From contig NZ_CP084951.1 in NCBI RefSeq assembly GCF_022788655.1, positions 1,488,001-1,552,000 on the forward strand: a stretch of 64,000 nt of DNA, in the 5' to 3' direction. The stretch's first letter is position 1. Each line of letters starts with the position of its first letter. Below the pieces are notes generated by a model. It was not told the origin of the DNA. It made no database searches and saw nothing but the letters and a program-made list of their open reading frames with translations. The position numbers and the translations under genes were made by a program. Below, piece after piece: positions 63,474 to 64,000 of this stretch. The stretch comes from Sulfitobacter indolifex. Its GTDB lineage: Bacteria > Pseudomonadota > Alphaproteobacteria > Rhodobacterales > Rhodobacteraceae.

Positions 63474-64000
63474 ATGGACAATGCAGGCCAAACCGCGCAG
63501 AATGTTGTCGCCATGTCAGATCATCGGATGCATGTTGGCTATGGCCCGCTGGCGCAGGTCGAAGCCTATTGGGAAGCATTGCGCGGCAACAGATTGATGC
63601 CGCGACGGTCTGATATTGACCCACGCGGGATCGAATCCGCGCTGGAGTTTGCCTTTATTCTTGAACGTGTCGCGGTTGGCGTCGGTCGGTTGCGCATCGC
63701 AGGCGGGCATCTGCGCGATCTGATGGGGATGGAGGTCCGCGGCATGCCGATTACCGCTTTTTTCGGCACGCAGTCGCGCCCCCGCGTGGCTGAAGCGCTT
63801 GAAGAAGTCTTTCAGATGCCCGGCCAGACCACGCTGCACCTTAGCGCGCCCGCCACCTATGGTCGCCCCGCTTTGACGGGCCAGATGCTGCTGTTGCCGC
63901 TTAAAAGTGATCTTGGCGATGTGAGCCGTGTGCTGGGCTGTTTGGTCGTGCAGGGCGAGATTGGCCAAACCCCGCGCCGCTTTGATCTGGCGCAGGAAAC
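63474..64000 (+). CDS. PAS_5-domain protein (partial, C-terminus outside window)
   Basis: The frame is open from ATG 63474 to the end of the window (about 175 residues). It shows the PAS_5 (PF07310) pattern: VEAYWEALRGNRLMPRRSDIDPRGIESALEFAFILE, HLRDLMGMEVRGMPITAFF and LLLPLKSDLGDVSRVLGCLV, joined over residues about 27-160. Stand-alone PAS_5 proteins are common in Rhodobacteraceae, and the related Caulobacter MopJ affects cell-cycle control; no specific role can be given here. An ATG 39 bases downstream is an alternative start. Confidence 0.8.
   Translation, partial: MDNAGQTAQNVVAMSDHRMHVGYGPLAQVEAYWEALRGNRLMPRRSDIDPRGIESALEFAFILERVAVGVGRLRIAGGHLRDLMGMEVRGMPITAFFGTQSRPRVAEALEEVFQMPGQTTLHLSAPATYGRPALTGQMLLLPLKSDLGDVSRVLGCLVVQGEIGQTPRRFDLAQE

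Overview
The window looks like chromosomal DNA of a marine Roseobacter-group alphaproteobacterium (Rhodobacteraceae). The pointers are high GC content and the gene set: PuuD-type urate oxidation, cbb3 oxidase with ccoNOQP-ccoGHIS, FnrL-type boxes, ChpT, OlsB/OlsA for ornithine lipids, an extended bL21, a PAS_5 protein, and the small 'virulence factor' protein beside folate-C1 enzymes. No insertion sequence, prophage, integrase, CRISPR array or rRNA operon was seen. The genus cannot be fixed from sequence alone.

Layout. 0-1.8 kb (minus): corrinoid/folate C1 genes (partial methyl-THF methyltransferase, MetF-like reductase, small PF13769-like protein). 2.0-3.9 kb: ppx/gppA-rlmE. 4.0-5.0 kb: orphan periplasmic PDC-like sensor protein and a doubtful small ORF. 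5.0-12.2 kb: a nearly complete urate-to-glyoxylate pathway (allE, NCS2 permease, allA, puuE-uraD fusion, uraH, LysR regulator, puuD). 12.3-14.2 kb: two translationally coupled metallo-beta-lactamase-fold exoproteins, one with a degenerate metal site. 14.3-16.9 kb: metNIQ methionine ABC importer with a structured leader. 17.2-26.1 kb: a tauABC-like importer, an XRE-cupin regulator and two tandem DMGDH-like FAD/GcvT oxidoreductases. The importer and the regulator share a 25-bp dyad, so this reads as one regulon for an unidentified N-methylated (possibly sulfonated) substrate.

26.2-37.5 kb is an oxygen-response island: ccoNOQP, ccoGHIS, a FixL-like PAS hybrid kinase, a cytochrome c lipoprotein and a tandem Usp protein. 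Three perfect TTGAT-N4-ATCAA boxes lie at almost the same distance from the starts of ccoN, ccoG and usp. 37.8-40.0 kb holds a translationally coupled pair: an RsbQ/KAI2-like alpha/beta hydrolase and a PAS-PAS-HWE-type histidine kinase. This is the best candidate for a little-described signalling system in the window.

40.2-64 kb is mostly housekeeping: tRNA-Ser(CGA), tandem DUF2059 proteins, rplU-rpmA, a GNAT, obgE-proB-proA, chpT, a DUF3553 protein, olsB-olsA, rpsB-tsf, aroQ coupled to a LuxR-type regulator, the phosphate regulon (phoR, pstSCAB, phoU, phoB, with a clear Pho box), a gamma-class carbonic anhydrase-like protein, gmk, yicC, and the start of a PAS_5 protein running off the right end.

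All identifications come from reading the translated sequence and recalling family motifs. No database search was run.
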